DNA of 64,000 nt, taken from assembly GCA_021018815.1 (NCBI GenBank), contig JAITYX010000149.1, forward strand, positions 248,001 to 312,000. The letters are read 5' to 3'. Each line of letters begins with the position of its first letter. Position 1 is the stretch's first letter. The translations under genes and the position numbers were made by a program. A model generated the notes under the pieces. The model saw only the letters and a list, made by a program, of their open reading frames with translations. It did not search any database and was not told the origin of the DNA. Positions 47,601 through 57,308 of this stretch are shown in pieces. Source of the DNA: Talinum fruticosum. Lineage: Eukaryota; Streptophyta; Magnoliopsida; Caryophyllales; Talinaceae.

Positions 47601-47709
47601 TGGCCGTTGAATTGTATACTCCGAGCGTGTGGCTCGTCGAGTTTTATTATGCTTTTATGCAGGATTTTAAGGCTTTAAGCCTATGGGTTAGTCCATGTTA
47701 CAAACGGAA
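44662..47709 (+). mobile_element. Element E: LTR-like sequence of a gypsy element, right end missing
   Basis: Begins TGTAATACCCGAATTTT, a typical chromovirus LTR start, inside the copia A third ORF. It holds a GC-rich purine-biased block (44940-45600) with long overlapping open frames on both strands, then AT-rich sequence. A C-rich segment near 47340-47400 (TGCTCACCCCGC) follows, then a block shared with the leader of element D. No primer binding site, gag or pol motif is seen. It ends abruptly at 47709 against the truncated LTR of F. It is probably a large LTR, solo or from an element whose remainder was deleted. Confidence 0.6.
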
Positions 47710-48968
47710 CATAATTAAGGAAAACGATAAAAGCGAAAGTAAAGAAAGCGAGAAAAGTGAAAAGAAAAACAAAACAAAAATGAAAGAAAACGCAAAGAGA
47801 AAAGAAAAGAAAGTAGAAAATTAAAAGATTACATCAGGCGAGGAGGAATTAAAAGCGATAAATCATTTGTCCACAATAGGGAAAGCAATAAAGAAAGCAT
47901 AAAATAAAATAAACCCCTATGAAAACTAGATTTGTACCCTCGGGTTGTCCCACTCGCCGATTTGGATCTCGGATCCGGATCTCTTAATGCGACAATGGTG
48001 ATTTGAAAGGTGCTTTTTGTGAGTTTTTGTTGAGATAGGTAGGTAGATGTGTGACTGATGGATTTTAGGGATCGGATGTAGAAAGTATGATGGAAATAGA
48101 GAACGAATAGGCTGAAAAGTGACTGAGAGAGCAAAATACTAAAGAGAGTATTCAGTAGCTCTTAGGCAAGTTTCAAGCAACGTGATGCTAAGGCAGAAGC
48201 CGTGTGGGAATTAAAGCCAAGGCTCTCTATTTATAAGGAAAGGTTCGGTGAAGGAATGACCTAGGGTTAGCTCTCGGTAAAGCTGTCTAAAAGCAACAAG
48301 CAAAATCGGGCATGATAGTGTAAAGATATAACCAAATAGAAGAGATAAGACCGGATAGAACCAGGATGGCCGAGGATGCCTAGGGTTTCATACCCCAGCG
48401 TGTTTCTAAAGGAGTCTCTTGGGAAAAACGTAGCATTCCACTTACTATTTTGGGGTGGCGGGCATCGGCCATAGAAGGTTTCCAAAATGGAAAGTTTTTA
48501 TTTTTAGTAGGTCTCCATTTTTTGCGAGTTCTATTTTTCGCAGGTTTCATTTTTTATGCGAGATGTGTGCTCCTAGTCTCGGGTGGACTGTCTTGGAGCC
48601 AAAACGCAGCACTTTGATGCTCGTGATCATGAAATTCAGCGTCTAACATTGTCTTGAGCTCCTTGTCTAGTTGGATCGAAGTGAAACGCGAGTCTCGAGC
48701 CTAGAATTTCTCGACGCAGCGACCTGGACTCCGTTGTCTCCGAAGACTTGGCCCGGTTCTTGGATCATCCGAAAGAAATTGGGATTTTTGGATCGACCTA
48801 AGGCAAAAGGCTATTTATGTGGTGCTTGGGGTTCTTTATGCTTTATTGGCTTCCATTGCACCAATCAAATGCAATTCGAGATCCAAATCCTCAAACAGGA
48901 CTTGAGATTTCATCATCGCGCCAACAAATAAAATAAAAGAGGAAGGATGACACTTTTTGGTGTCTACA
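47710..48968 (-). repeat. 3' LTR of element F, truncated
   Basis: Aligns with 53990-55268, from CATAATTAAGG to TGTCTACA. The outer part present at 53196-53989 is missing here; the sequence to the left is element E. So the end at 47710 is a breakpoint, not an LTR terminus. Confidence 0.87.
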
Positions 48969-48983
48969 ATTAACCCCCACTTT
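48969..48983 (-). other. Polypurine tract of element F
   Basis: On the element strand AAAGTGGGGGTTAAT directly precedes the 3' LTR start TGTAGACACC. This fixes the orientation of F as minus. Confidence 0.8.
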
Positions 48984-49184
48984 GACCAAGTCCGAAAGAC
49001 GAAGGTCAAAGTAGACACTAAAAGGTACTTACCCAGTACTGGCATTGCTTTTGAATTGATGCATCTCAAATTAGGTACCTTGTAGCGTGAACTCTTAATA
49101 GTGGGGCCTGGACTTGACTAGAAGATTCTCAAGTCCGGGTAGTTGATTCTTGAACTTGGCTGCTTAGAGACTTGAAGGGTGTGC

Positions 49185-49345
49185 TCAAACATGACCAGTC
49201 TTAGTCCGAAGCTTGGCGAGGAGCTTGAACTTGACTCGGGTAGTATAGTCCGAAGTTCAGCTAGGGTGCCCGAACTTGACCACTTCTTGGATCTAAAGTT
49301 CGGCTAGGTGTGCCTAAACTTGACCTTTCTTGGTCCGAAGCTTAG
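49185..49345. repeat. Diverged tandem repeat in F, about 45-base period
   Basis: Three to four imperfect units built around GTCCGAAG(C/T)T..GCT..G and (G/A)AACTTGACC, spaced 44-45 bases. They look like older relatives of the array at 49505-49930. Confidence 0.6.
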
Positions 49346-49504
49346 CTAAAAAATTTTTCTCGCACTAACCGTTTTGGTATCTAATAATCAAATAGAAATG
49401 GTTTCTAGTGTTACTCGAAGATAGTTTGTAATCGGATCATGTTTCAAATGTGGTTCCTTGACTTGGCCATAGGGAGGTCTTGTAGTCTCGGCGTGGTGTC
49501 GGAA

Positions 49505-49930
49505 CCTTGACCGTTGTTAGGCTCGAGATGTCTAAACCTTGACCACGGTTGGGCTTGAAGCTCGAGAACCGATGTCCGAACCTTGAACGCTACTAGGCCC
49601 GAAGCTGAACCGAGTTCCGTCCGAACCTTGACTATTGCTTGGGCTTGAAGCTCGACCGAGTTGTGTCCGAACCTTGATTGATACCGGGCCCGAAGCTCGA
49701 CCGAATTATGTCTAAACCTTCACCGTCGCTGGGCTCGAAGCTCGATTGAATTGTGTCTAAACCTTGACCACTGCTAGGCATGAAGCTTAACCGAATTGTG
49801 TCCGTACCTTGACCGCTATTGGGCCCGAGAGTCGACTAATTTGTGTCCAAACCTTGACTACTCGCTGGGCCCGAAGCTCGACCGAGTTGTGTCTCGAACC
49901 TTGACCGTTGTTGGGTCCGAAGCTCGACTT
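49505..49930. repeat. 45-base minisatellite in F
   Basis: About nine direct units, each starting CCTTGACC and containing GGGCCCGAAGCTCGACCGA followed by (A/G)TTGTGTC(C/T)(G/A)AA. Most units are exactly 45 bases. One at 49852-49898 is 47 bases, with two single-base insertions, both inside CTG written CTCG. Repeats between pol and the 3' LTR are typical of Ogre-type elements. Units vary too much for a CRISPR array. Confidence 0.9.
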
Positions 49931-50909
49931 CTATCCACTTTTGTCGGAATAAGGATGAATGCTTATCTTTTTGTAGAAATTCTTGTCTAGACTTGGTCAT
50001 TGGATGACTCGAAGTCTAGAAAACGCCCGCTTAAAATATGATGTGCCCTCGGGTTATGTGCCCGATTCTAAATTTGAGCTTTATTTTGTGTGTTAATAGC
50101 TCCTTTGTTTATATAGTAGAAGATTGGTGTCTTCCCCGAGTATTCTTGAAATTGTTGTTGTTTTATGACACTTTCGATCTTGAGCCCCCATGTTCTTCTT
50201 GGATGCTTGTGTCTAGCCCTTCTTGAACGTTAGAGAATAGCTTTGATTAATTAATGGCATGGAAGATCCTCTTTGAAGGTGGCGGTGCCGGTGACCTCCT
50301 TGATGCTAACTTGATGCTTGATACTTGATGCTCGCTTGTTTGAATAATTTCTTGTAGGGTGCTTTGTTATTTAATTTTTGTGTTTTTAGGAGTTTGACTC
50401 GTGCAAAGGAGATGTATGCTAGACTCTATTCTAAGAACAAATGCATTCTTTTATTAAGATGATGCAGAAAGTTCAAAAAGACAAAGATAAAATTACACTT
50501 TAGCCCCCACTCCCTAAAGTAAAGCCTAAAGAAGGGTAGGTCGTTCGAACCGCGATGTAATGCTCGCCGATGGACCGTGCTCCTAACAGTTTGATGTTGG
50601 ACTAGACCAGCATGCTTTTTGACAATTCGGTGTCTTTTCCCAATGATGCAAAGTGGCTTTGATTTTTAGGATATTGGAAATGGGAATTAGAAATTGGGTT
50701 CAAGATTAGGATTAGGGTCGGACCTCGTGGGCTTCCTACGTATCCGCTATAGCGGAAATCGGGCCTTTGTAGTTCAAAAGGAAGATAATTTGGCTTGGTT
50801 TTTTTTTATTGGAAAACAGGAAAGGGAAATAAACATACAATGGATATGGAAAAAGGGAAAAAGAAAACTTTATTAGCATCCGAGATGAGTGGTGGGCTCA
50901 TTGGGTGAT

Positions 50910-51686
50910 CTTCTAGTCGGATGAAGCTTGTTCTTCTTCTACGAGCATGCCGGCATCTCCGAGTTTTTTAAGTCCATGATAGGCAAGAACTTCGAGTGCT
51001 GATAATAGGCGAGGTTGGAGGTTTTTAATGATGATTCTAACCTGATCCTTCTTAGATGGCCAATAAGTCATGTGGGCGGTTGTCGCCCTCCAACGAGTAG
51101 GGAAGTCGGTGAAGCTCTCCTTGTCTCCTTGCTTGATCATCTCTAAATCCCGAAGAATGACGGGTAGATCGTTATTGTAGGAGTATTGATGTATGAAATC
51201 CCTGCAAAGATGTTGCTAGTTTGTGACCTTGCGTGGGTCAATAGCACTGTACCACTTCATTACATCGATATCAAAAGTCGATGGGAACATGATGTGCAAA
51301 GATCTTCAAAGTCATCACCCCCACAAAGTTTCTCATATGATGGTGAGGGTTCTTAATTCCACGAAATTTGATGTTAGGCATGATAAACTTAGGGGGTAGC
51401 TTGCCTTTAGGGATTGAACCGAATCCTTGGGCCAGGTGTAGTGATTGAACATTGAGGACTCTCGTAACATCTTCTCTATCCGATCTATTCTTGGATCGGA
51501 CTAAGGCTGGGGCTAAGGTTCTAGGCGGGATCCTCCTCCCTCTTTTCCTTTCCCTTTGGACTTTGACTAAGGGATTCAGATGTAGACTCGATATATTTAT
51601 CCCGGCCATCAAGCGTAGCCTCTAATTTTGCAAACGGACTCTTTGAACAGGGTCAAGATGAGAGTTTGTTCTAGCTGGTTGGCCAT
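50910..51686 (-). pseudogene. gag: Element F gag
   Basis: The probable ATG is at 51686 (MANQLEQTLILTLFKESV). After frame breaks near 51610 the segment 51420-51320 reads KLPPKFIMPNIKFRGIKNP and HHHMRNFVGVM, the start of the Ogre/Tat gag core. 51140-50913 reads MIKQGDKESFTDFPTRWRAT, then KDQVRIIIKNLQPRL, and ends VEEEQASSD. Gag packages the element RNA. No zinc knuckle is visible downstream. From 50900 to 49930 only noncoding AT-rich sequence follows, so protease and polymerase are missing. Confidence 0.8.
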
Positions 51687-52133
51687 TTTTGGAGGAGGAT
51701 TACATTTAGATCGTGGGCGGCGCACCAATGTTAATAGTAAAGGTGCGACACGTACTGATGTGGTACGTGCTAATGTGGGACAAATTAGTGTTGCCCATGC
51801 CGCTGTTGAAGTAGACTTCTTATTTCCCGGACGCTTCGTCCTAGGGTTCCCCGACTTGTATAAGATTTGCTTATCCTCGTATCCCAAAAGAGTACGCTCA
51901 AGATTGGCTTGTGAATGAACTTCTAGGGAGATGGGGCTTAATTGCTTGACCTGAGGAATGACTGATCCTAGGATAAAAGACAATGATATGCTCTTTTATT
52001 TCGATGCACATAAGGGGATGCAAACCAAATAGAATGTATGCAACGAGGCTATGCCTTAATTTGGGATGATTGTATGATTTGGCTAGTGGAGAACTAAAAT
52101 GCATAGATGATTATTCCTAATGGAAGATAAATT

Positions 52134-52590
52134 TATTTTAACTAAATGAGAAATGAAAATACAAGATAGACTCACCTAATTTGAAATGGATTTTAATTTG
52201 GCTAATGCAAAAATGAAATGAACAAACTCACCTACTTTGAGATGGATTTTAATTTGGATAATGTAAAACATAAAATGGATGAACTCACTTTAATTGAGAT
52301 GATTTTGCTTTGGCTAAATGCAAAAAGGAAATGCAAAAATGGACTCATCTTAATCGGGATGAAGTTTAATTTGGGTTAACGCAAATGAAATATAAGATTG
52401 GACACACTTACTTTGAGATGATTTTGATTTTGGCTAAATGCAAAAAAGAAATGCAAATATGGACTCACCTTAATTGAGATGAAGTTTATTTGAGCTAATG
52501 CAAATGAAATGCAAGATTGGACTCACCTACTTTGAGATGAAATTTATTTTGGCTAATGTAAAAATAGAATGAATGGACCAACCTTAAGAG
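52134..52590. repeat. Minisatellite of about 58-base units in F 5' leader
   Basis: Seven to eight direct units of 56-61 bases, each starting ACTCACCT(A/T)..TTGAGATG, then TTTAATTTGGCTAATGCAAA and AATGCAA..TGG. It lies between the 5' LTR and gag of the minus-strand element. Unit length varies through A-runs. No coding role is seen. Confidence 0.87.
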
Positions 52591-53177
52591 AGAATGTAAT
52601 TTTGGACTTTTTGGCTAAAATGCCCATAATTGGACCAACTCAAAAGTTTTATTTTTATGTTTGCACCCATGAAAGGTTTATTTAGTGCTCCTCACCTATC
52701 CTTAAAGGCTCACAAGTAGAAGATTAAATCTAAAACACACACAATCGTTGAAGCATGCAAATAAAGGCAGGGTGACCTAATAATCCAAAAAGTTCTATGG
52801 TTAAAGAGTTCAAGAGTTTGGATACATGGTGACACGTAGTCCAAGAATTTGGTCCCCCATGAGATGCACGGATAAGGATACCAACTAGAATTCTAGGTGT
52901 CGCTCGGTGAACCAAAAGGTTTTGCCCAAGAGTGCGTACTACAAGGGAGGAGGTACCGTTTCCACGGCAATCAAGCCTAGTTAGGCCCGCCTAAAGGAAC
53001 CAAGTGGGAGTCTCTCTCTAGAAAGGGTAAACATAGGATACAATAAAATTTTCCTAGTGGTCCAAAACAATATTGAAGCGAATTAAAAATTTCGTTGAAT
53101 GCAGGATCTCTAATGCAAGCACAACGTTTAAACACACTACTCAAATTTTCAAGTTTTGCCCTCTAATAAATGATTTA
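52591..53177 (-). other. Element F 5' leader, non-repeat part
   Basis: About 590 bases between the array and the primer site, no gene motifs. Confidence 0.5.
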
Positions 53178-53195
53178 TCCCTAATAGAGTCGCCA
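53178..53195 (-). other. Probable primer binding site of element F
   Basis: On the element strand TGGCGACTCTATTAGGGA. TGGCGACTC is a primer-site type seen in Ogre/Tat elements, and the location at the inner end of the 5' LTR fits. The exact tRNA was not determined. Confidence 0.5.
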
Positions 53196-55268
53196 CCGTA
53201 GGAACCACAGCCGGCCGGGGCCCGCTAAGCTTCCCAACTTGTGTTGGGTCTCTATTTTTTAAGATTGATTTTGAATAAGGTTTTGAAAGTTTATTTTGGA
53301 ATGTGGGGATAAACCTTTTTATTAGGATTTTTGAATTTTCTTAAATCGATTTAAAGCGAATTAAGCAAAGTTGAATGGCAATTTTATTAACCATTTTATT
53401 TTAGTAATTATTTTGAGAAGTCCCGAGATATTATTTCCTAAGCAAAAATAAATAAACTAGGGTTTTTGTTTCTGCCGAGAGACTCTAGGGCCAAACCGGT
53501 GTGAAAACATCGGTTTAGACCCGAGCCCGCCTACTAACCACTCGGTGCAGGTGGCAGCCTACACCTAGTGGTAGCTGGTGCCAGCCGGAGGCCACGGCTG
53601 ATAAGGTCACCATTGGCCTCTACCTTGGCTTGGCGGATACGGATCCTGTTTCTCACTGCTCGACCAAAAATAGTCAAGAAGCGATTTATTAGAAATAAAG
53701 CAAAAGAGGAGTCGTAAGTCAATTTTTAAGAAATAAAAACTAACAAAAACAAAATAAATGCTCTCTCATTCTTAGTATGGGAAAATTAAGACCGAAAGAG
53801 GCTAAAAATGACTCCATCGGTCTTTGAACCGAGAATTGGATTCGGGGCGAAGGTACGTAAGGCAGGGACAAACCATTTCATTCTGCCCATCCAAAGACGA
53901 CCATTACTAGTTCGAGTAGTGAATTTAAATAATGCGAAAAAACACAAGCATACAACAACATGCTAAGCGAAATTAAAAGCAACCAAACATAATTAAGGAA
54001 TGCGATAAAAGCAAAAGTAAAGAAAGTAGAAAAGTGAAAAGAAAAACAAAACAATAATGAAAGAAAAGGCAAAGCAAAAAGAAAAGAAAGTAGAAAACTA
54101 AATGATTACATCGGGCGGGAAGGAATTAAAAGCGATACATCGTTTTTCCACAATACTGAAAGCAATAAAGAAAGCATAAAATAAAATAAATCGTTGTGAA
54201 AACCGGATCCGTGCCCTCAAGTTGTCCCACTCGTTGATCCGGATCTTGGATCCAGATCTCTTGATGTGACGGTGATGATTTAAAAGGGGCTTTTTATGAG
54301 TTTTGTGGAGATAGGTAGGCAGATGTGTGACTGATGGATTTTAGGGATCGGACCTAGGGAGTATGATGGAAGTAAAGAAGGAATAGGCTAAAAGGGACCA
54401 AGAGATCAGAATACCAAAGAGAGTATTCAGTAGCTCTTAGGCGAGTTTCAACAGCGTGATGCTAAGGCAGGAAACCATTTGGGAATGAGAGCCAAGGCTC
54501 TCTATTTATAGGTAGAGGTTAGGTAAACAAATGACCTAGGGTTAGCTCTCGGCCAGCCGTCTAAAAGCAACAACAAAAATCAGGTAGGATATTGTGAAGA
54601 TTGAACTGAATAGAAGAGATAAGACTCGATAGAACCGGGATGGCCGGTGCCCACCATCAAGGGGCATCCTAGGGTTTCGTGCCCTAGCGTGTTTCCAAAG
54701 GAGTCTTCGGGGCAAAACGTAGCATTCCACTTACTATTTTGGGGTGGCAGGCACCGGCCATAGTAGCTTTCGAAAATGAAAAGTTTTCATTTTTTATAGG
54801 TCTCCATTTTTGGCAGGTTTCTATTTTTGGTAGGTTTCATTTTTTATGCAGGATATGTGCTTCTAGTCTCGAGTGGACTGTCTGGGAGCCAAAACGCAGC
54901 ACTTTGATGGTCGTGATCATGAAATGCAATGTCTAACGTCATCTTCGTGTCTTCAGTGCCTTATCTAGTTGGACTGAAGTGAAACGCAAAATTCCGAGCC
55001 TATAATTTCCTGCACGCGGCGCCGGACTCCGTTGTCTCTGAAGGCTTGGCCGGGTTCTTAGATCACCCGAAAGAAAGGGGAATTTTTGGATCGGCCCGAG
55101 GCAAAAGACTATTTATGTGGTGTTAGGGGTTCTTTGGGGTTTACTGGCTTCCATAGCACCAATCAAACGCAGATCCAAGATCCAAATCCTCAAATAGGAC
55201 TCGAGATTTCATCATCGGGCCAACAAATAAAATAGCAGAGAAAGGATGACACTTTTTTGGTGTCTACA
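53196..55268 (-). repeat. 5' LTR of element F
   Basis: The right end is secure (TGTAGACACC on the minus strand, 55268). The inner end at about 53196 is inferred from the primer site. The 1.28 kb next to the outer end aligns with the truncated left LTR. Just outside, copia C LTR sequence begins with GTTGT. Confidence 0.75.
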
Positions 55269-56023
55269 GTTGTGTAATGGTTCTTGGCTCCAAAATTGGT
55301 CCTACCCTCTGGTGGTAGTTGGAAACCGAGGTGGAAACAATTGTTAGACTCAAAGTTGAAGTTTCCTAATTTGGAAACAAACAACCCTAACACAAGTTGT
55401 CCGAGCCATGTAAAAAATTGTTAATTTCGTCTCACTGGTGTTTAACGAGTAGAAAGCGATTACTTTTGTTTTTCAAAAGTAGATTAGGCTTGTTTAAATA
55501 ACCTACAAAAGAAAATCAAAGTGGTACTCAAAGTATAAAAATACTTTGGTCCAAGATTAGACAAAGTTAATAATTAAATCAAAGTAATTAAGCACTTAAT
55601 TATCTTCAACCTAAAAGAATAAAAGTTTCGAGTCTAATATCCATTAGGTTCATATTCCATCTTGAGTCAATCCTTAAAATGATCAAGTTAGAAGGAATAA
55701 AATATCATAATTACATAAACTTGATCAAGTAAATAATTCTCAACAAATAGCGTGACTTAGAAATTAGAATTAACACAAGAATTCATTTTCTCTTGAAACA
55801 CAAAGTCGAGTGCTCATAATAAAGGTGTTAGAGAAATTATTTACTCATGCGATTGTTCCGAGTTTTGTCCGATTGGGTCGAAACACAATTAAGGATGATA
55901 TGCAAATTGACTGATTTCTAGGTGGGCCGAACAAGATGAAAACTTAAATATAAGTTTCTATAAAATTCAGAATGACTTAGAATGAAAACCCAAGAGAGAT
56001 AGAGAGTTATGCCCGAGTCTTCA
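55269..56023 (-). repeat. Copia C 5' LTR, 5' portion
   Basis: Minus-strand copia LTR beginning TGAAGACTCGGG at 56023. It contains the conserved CTTGGACCAAAGTAT and AAAGTATTTTTATACTTTGAG region (55530-55560 on the plus strand) and ends at reference position ACAAC, where F starts. It covers exactly the part of the LTR missing from 9494-10162, leaving a gap of about 14 bases. On its right it abuts LINE sequence, so 56023 is the outer edge of an insertion. Confidence 0.8.
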
Positions 56024-57308
56024 TCATCTACCCGATCTCTCGTGCAGGGAACTTCTTTTCCGGCTTGCTCTCATACCTCTAATATTGATCATCTCAAAGC
56101 GCTTTGCTTGTTGGGCAAACCTTGGGGAGAGCCCCTACCCCTCCTAGTCATTAACGACAAAACTAAATTTGATTGGAAAGTCATCAAGGGTCGAGTTGAT
56201 TATGCTAATCTAGGGAATGACTAGATCCTTATTCAATTTGCTAATTGGAAGGATAGAAACTATGTCCGGATCAACAGTCTCTAGTTTGTGCAAGATCTCA
56301 ACCTCGTTTTGAAACACTGGTGTCCCTTGTTCGACCCTTATGCTTCCCCAATTAGGAAGGTTGATTAGTGGATTAGAATTCGAGACTTACTATGGAGGTT
56401 TAGAATCTAGAGGCAGTGACTAATCTTCTTAAACCTCGTGAAGGAAGTGGTTAGAATTGACCATCACACTTTATTAAGGCAAAGAGGTATATTTGCAAGG
56501 GTCTATGTCAATGTGGATGTTTCCCAACCTCTTAGAGAATCCATTTCGGTTGGTGATTCTCGACTGTTCCATATTGCTCCCGCTCACTTATGAGAGCCTC
56601 CAGGAGGTCTCGTGCACTTTGTGGGTGTGATTCTCATATGTTGATGCGTGTCCTAAGGCTCCAGTTGAGTCTAAAATTGAGGTTGTGGTTGAGAAATTTG
56701 GTAGCCAAGGTTTTTCCGTGTTGGGTGATGGCTATCATGTCTTCAAAGATTCTGTTAAACCTTCTTCTATGTTGGCTGATAATTGGATTAAAGTCTCGCC
56801 TCGTAAGAGGCGTAGGTCCATTAAAGGGGATGAGGATCGTGTTCTTTTATCTACTATTTCTCGACCCTTTTCTTCCTCTCGATCACAAGGCTGCAGTGAA
56901 GGTTGGTGTCAATCCCGTGGTTGATGCTCAACCCTCCCTTTCTGCTCCTTCCCCACTCACGGCTAACCCCTCTAACTCTCTTATTAATGAGCGTATTAAA
57001 GTCATTGAAGAACAACTTGATGCTGGTGTCTTTCCTGTTGAGCCCGAGTTAAAAGGTGTTCTTGGCCCTTCTTCTATCGTGAACTCGGGGGTTGTGATCC
57101 TCCGGTGGACGAACCTAGTTCTCTGTTGTCCGAGGGGGATTCTGTTATGGAATTGGATTTCTTAGAAGAAGGTAATGGTGCTGGTCATGATGAAGAGTTT
57201 CTAGATGTTGAAGAAACTACTGCTTTTTCTATTTTATCCGACTCAACTAAGAAAAGTAAAATTCATGATGATGAGGATGACTTATCCTCCTCATCCCCTC
57301 ATGTGTAG
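56024..57308 (+). pseudogene. LINE ORF1 (DUF4283-like RNA-binding protein with zinc knuckle)
   Basis: An open frame can be read from 56009, but its first residues lie in the copia LTR; LINE-derived sequence starts at 56024. The DUF4283-like part reads LLGKPWGEPLPLLVINDKT, KFDWKVIKGRVDY and LIQFANWKDRNYVRINSL near 56100-56285. VRIDHHTLLRQRGIFARVYV follows at 56450-56510. Near 56615-56660 a zinc knuckle trace (C..CGCDSHM, then ACPKAP in the next frame) follows. The C-terminal part is Ser/Pro-rich and then acidic, ending DDEDDLSSSSPHV and stop at 57308. ORF1 would bind LINE RNA. At least four stops or shifts. Confidence 0.8.

Larger units (their letters stand above)
47710..55268 (-). mobile_element. 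Element F: Ogre/Tat-like gypsy, gag-only, with two kinds of minisatellite
   Basis: Minus-strand LTR element with a truncated 3' LTR at left (47710-48968) and a fuller 5' LTR at right (about 53196-55268). Both end GGTGTCTACA on the plus strand (TGTAGACACC on its own). The interior of about 4.2 kb has one gag gene, a 45-base tandem array toward the 3' LTR and a roughly 58-base array before gag. No pol is present. Gag type, primer site and tandem repeats near the 3' LTR suggest the Ogre/Tat group. Confidence 0.8.

Noticed and set aside
49505..49930. CRISPR array
   Set aside because: Units are full-length tandem copies with scattered variation, not constant repeats with unique spacers, and the setting is a plant retrotransposon.
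56009..56023. ATG at 56009 as the true start of LINE ORF1
   Set aside because: These bases belong to the minus-strand copia LTR that ends at 56023. The original LINE start is lost.
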